Below, piece by piece: positions 9,062 through 11,093 of a DNA stretch of 11,093 nucleotides. The stretch is taken from positions 1 to 11,093 of the forward strand of contig JNET01033250.1 of assembly GCA_000697455.1 (NCBI GenBank). The letters are read 5' to 3'. Under the pieces are notes generated by a model, which worked only from the letters and a program-made list of their open reading frames with translations, was not told where the DNA came from and did not search any database. Position numbers and translations under genes: made by a program. The DNA is from Basidiobolus heterosporus B8920. Lineage: Eukaryota; Basidiobolomycota; Basidiobolomycetes; Basidiobolales; Basidiobolaceae. Each line of letters opens with the position of its first letter. The first letter of the stretch is position 1.

Positions 9062-9262
9062 TAATCATCCCAGCTAAGGATTGTGTTGTGTGAATAGATA
9101 AAAGTCGAAGCATAAACCAGAAGTGATTTAGGTTGGGTCTAGATTTCCGGACCTTATCAAGGATTCCCACATATTTGAAACCACGGCCACTACAACTACT
9201 GCAGCCATTGCACTCATACCCCACAAATGCTATCATGCCATCCGAAAATACCCAGATTCTAA

Positions 9263-9299
9263 TTCATTCCCATCCCATTCCCATCTCATCCCCATCCAT
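9263..9299 (+). repeat. Low-complexity CCCAT/ATTCCC repeat
   Basis: Units of five to six bases (ATTCCC, ATCCC, ATTCCC, ATCTC, ATCCCC, ATCC) run through about 37 bases, giving a strand with almost no G. It lies about 630 bases before the desaturase start. It may be a simple repeat or a pyrimidine tract affecting chromatin. Confidence 0.65.
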
Positions 9300-9585
9300 T
9301 TAGCTTTGTGCTGGTCAATGACCCAAGCTTTGGTGGGATAGAAGTGTGTTATGAGTGCGGGATGTTCGGATTGGTGCAAGTTGGTAAGATTGGCATGGAT
9401 TAGAAATACAGAGATCCACAATAGGCAAGATCCATTCACTTGATTTGACCAGGGGAGGACCAGGGAAGCAATCTAACCAATCCGCATTGAACAAAGTGCT
9501 CACGTTTAATCACGGGCGAGTTACACCATTCTTTCCATCCGTTCATCACTCTGTGTAACATAAACGTGTCAAATTAATGATGGCA

Positions 9586-9640
9586 GATTGATGGTGGATT
9601 GATGGCGGATTGATAGAGGATTCTTAGGCGATTGATGCAA
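9586..9640 (+). repeat. 11-bp tandem array, five units
   Basis: Five consecutive 11-base units begin GATT, four of them GATTGAT: GATTGATGGTG, GATTGATGGCG, GATTGATAGAG, a diverged GATTCTTAGGC and GATTGATGCAA. There are no gaps. The period is close to one helical turn, so the repeated core would lie on about one face of the DNA. It is about 290 to 345 bases before the desaturase ATG. Confidence 0.8.
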
Positions 9641-9680
9641 GAAAGATAACAAATAGGCCCACTACTATACGTACTAGCTG

Positions 9681-9711
9681 GTGTGAATTGGTGTGAATTG
9701 GTGTGAATTGG
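9681..9711 (+). repeat. 10-bp tandem array with inverted CCAAT boxes
   Basis: GTGTGAATTG is repeated three times without change from 9681 to 9710, and the next base is G. Each junction therefore makes ATTGG (9687, 9697 and 9707), which is CCAAT on the other strand. The array is about 220 to 250 bases before the desaturase ATG. CCAAT boxes are bound by the HAP/NF-Y complex in fungi; use here is inference. Confidence 0.8.
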
Positions 9712-9736
9712 TAATAACTAGATTGCATTGAAATTA

Positions 9737-9767
9737 GCCGCAGGAGCGGCAAAATCTATCCAATTGG
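9737..9767 (+). promoter_or_regulatory. CCG-N6-CGG dyad followed by palindromic CCAATTGG
   Basis: GCCGC and GCGGC flank AGGA at 9737-9750, a perfect inverted repeat that presents CCG and CGG half-sites six bases apart. Ten bases further lies CCAATTGG (9760-9767), a CCAAT box on both strands. Paired CGG half-sites are typical targets of fungal Zn2Cys6 activators. Binding is not shown by sequence alone. Confidence 0.45.
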
Positions 9768-9817
9768 GTTTGTTGGTTGTACTTCGCGCTACTTGGGCAG
9801 CTGTTCCGAAGATGCCG

Positions 9818-9825
9818 TATATAAA
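9818..9825 (+). promoter_or_regulatory. TATA box of the desaturase gene
   Basis: TATATAAA is a consensus TATA element 105 bases before the ATG at 9930. A pyrimidine-rich stretch after it (about 9850-9910) suits the start site and leader of a highly expressed fungal gene. Confidence 0.65.
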
Positions 9826-9929
9826 CTCGACCATGGCACTGACTACATCGCTCTGCCTCACTCTTCTTTTAGTCTGTTAGTTAACGAAAGATTTACTTCT
9901 CTCTTTAATCTTACACCATCATCACAGCC

Positions 9930-11093
9930 ATGTCGCTAAACGCAACTGTGACCCTCAGTGAGCCTCAGTACCTCAACAACTCTGAGAAGCCCAAGGAACC
10001 TCCTACAAAGGAAGAGTTATTGCTACCCCCTCTCTTCGATGAGCCAGTTACCCTACAAAACTGGCATAAGCATGTTGATTGGGTAAATGCACCAATCTTG
10101 ATTATCAGTCCCCTGATAGCCATCTACGGGATCATGACGACCGAGTTGGTCAGAAAAACTTTGATCTGGACAATTATTTACTACTTCATCACAGGAATTA
10201 GTATCACCGCTGGTAAGTGGCGAATGAGCAACTAACCATCTTCATGGAGACTAACGGTATGTCCTAGGTTACCATCGTTATTTCTCTCACCGAGCCTTTT
10301 CTGCCTCTCCACTATTGCAATGGATTATTGCCTTCACCGGTGGAGGTGCTGTCCAAGGGTCTATCAACTGGTGGGCTCGTGGTCATCGTGCTCACCATCG
10401 CTACACTGATACCGATAAGGATCCTTACAACTCACACCGTGGTTTCTGGTACGCCCATTTAGGCTGGATGATCTTCAAGAGATCTAACACTCGTATCGGC
10501 CGTGCTGACATTGCCGATTTAAAGGCGAACAAGATTGTCAAGTTCCAGCATATCCACTACCCCTGGTTCGCTATCGGTATGGGGATCGTTTTCCCTTGGG
10601 TCGTGGCTGGACTTGGCTGGGGAGACTGGAGGGTATGTTCAAGTGAGATGGTCTGAAATATGTAGAACATGGATTAATCTATCTGTAGGGCGGGTATTTC
10701 TATGCTGGCGTTCTCCGTATGGTCTTGTGCCATCATGCCACATTCTGTATCAACTCCCTCGCACATTGGCTTGGTAAGAAGAACATTCCTCCGAGATGGA
10801 ATTCCAGCTAAACATGAGCTTCATTCTCTAGGCAGCGCATCTTTCGATGATGCTCATACTCCAAGAGATAACGTCATCACTGCTCTTGTTACAATGGGAG
10901 AGGGTTACCACAATTTCCATCACGAGTTCCCTCAAGGTATGAATCTAATTTCTAGAAGGATCCTGACAGCATTCGACCTTACTAGTGTTGTCCTAAACCT
11001 ACAGACTATCGTAATGCCTTGAAGTTCTACCAATATGACCCTACAAAGTGGTTGATCCGTGGATTGGCTGCCATTGGTTTGGCTTATGACCTC
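9930..11093 (+). CDS. OLE1: Acyl-CoA delta-9 fatty acid desaturase (Ole1 family), 3' partial
   Basis: Exons 9930-10212, 10268-10632, 10689-10773, 10832-10936 and 11005 onward give 309 codons before the window ends. Introns are 55, 56, 58 and 68 bases, three with CTAAC or CTAAAC branch sites, and every junction restores conserved sequence. The enzyme is a di-iron ER-membrane desaturase that makes oleoyl- and palmitoleoyl-CoA from saturated acyl-CoA. Histidine boxes are HRYFSH (97-102), HRAHH (134-138) and HNFHH (271-275), with the extra ligands Asn238 and His242 in NSLAH; together these match the stearoyl-CoA desaturase metal site. Membrane segments are evident near residues 52-70, 76-95, 192-212 and possibly 217-230. 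Fungal Ole1 proteins usually continue to a cytochrome b5 domain at the C terminus; that part would lie beyond the window. The leader before the ATG is CT-rich with a TATA box at 9818. Delta-9 specificity comes from overall similarity and is likely but not proved. Confidence 0.95.

Larger units (their letters stand above)
8742..9440. other. Repeat-rich spacer after SPT3
   Basis: This is the 3' flank of SPT3 followed by low-complexity sequence. It contains a trinucleotide run, an AT-rich imperfect repeat and a pyrimidine-rich CCCAT-type repeat, listed separately. Open frames on both strands here are shorter than 85 codons, biased by the repeats, and resemble nothing known, so I call no gene. 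No exact AATAAA for SPT3 was found close to its stop. Confidence 0.55.
9441..9929 (+). promoter_or_regulatory. Upstream region of the desaturase gene
   Basis: These 490 bases hold no gene but many ordered motifs: CCAAT at 9477-9481, an 11-bp tandem array at 9586-9640, a 10-bp array with inverted CCAAT boxes at 9681-9711, a CCG-N6-CGG dyad at 9737-9750, the palindrome CCAATTGG at 9760-9767 and TATATAAA at 9818-9825. A CT-rich leader lies between the TATA box and the ATG. Fungal OLE1 genes are known to be tightly controlled by fatty acids, oxygen and temperature; which signal acts here cannot be read from the sequence. Confidence 0.6.

Noticed and set aside
8842-9093. 83-codon plus-strand frame with hydrophobic, Tyr-rich peptide after SPT3
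   Set aside because: It runs through the SPT3 3' flank and the AT-rich repeat, which creates the Tyr/Ile/Leu bias; no family match or promoter is seen.
9233-9503. Two minus-strand frames of 62 to 68 codons before the desaturase promoter
   Set aside because: They overlap each other and the CCCAT repeat, and show no conserved motif.

Overview
The window is eukaryotic and almost certainly fungal. Its genes carry short introns (55 to 74 bases, GT...AG, often with CTAAC-like branch sites), and three of them closely match housekeeping proteins of fungi: the mRNA-decay helicase Dhh1, the SAGA subunit Spt3 and an Ole1-type acyl-CoA delta-9 desaturase. An early-diverging (Mucoromycota-like) fungus would fit the moderate AT content, compact introns and large alkaline-phosphatase-like protein, but the lineage is inference. 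No CRISPR array, rRNA, tRNA or intact transposon was seen.

Layout from left to right. 1-149 is the last 48 codons of an alkaline-phosphatase-family gene running rightward. A 0.6-kb spacer with CCAAT and TATA elements leads to a complete second copy (763-2915, one intron, secreted, all main catalytic residues present), so the two are tandem paralogs. 2916-3593 holds a decayed, unrecognised coding fragment and the 3' flank of the next gene. DHH1 lies on the minus strand (3594-5396, four exons, 540 aa). A long 2.2-kb spacer without a recognised gene separates it from SPT3 on the plus strand (7609-8741, four exons, 313 aa). A repeat-rich spacer of 1.2 kb (8742-9929) follows; its right half is the promoter of the desaturase gene, which starts at 9930 and runs off the window after exon 5 with 309 codons seen.

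The genes do not form a pathway. Dhh1 acts in cytoplasmic mRNA decapping and translational repression, Spt3 in TBP delivery at promoters, the desaturase in ER membrane-lipid synthesis, and the phosphatases probably outside the cell. DHH1 and SPT3 are divergent; the other genes all point rightward. I found no clear new system. The most distinctive non-coding signal is the desaturase upstream region: an exact five-unit 11-bp array, a three-unit 10-bp array that displays inverted CCAAT boxes, a CCG-N6-CGG dyad, a palindromic CCAATTGG and a strong TATA box, all within about 240 bp.
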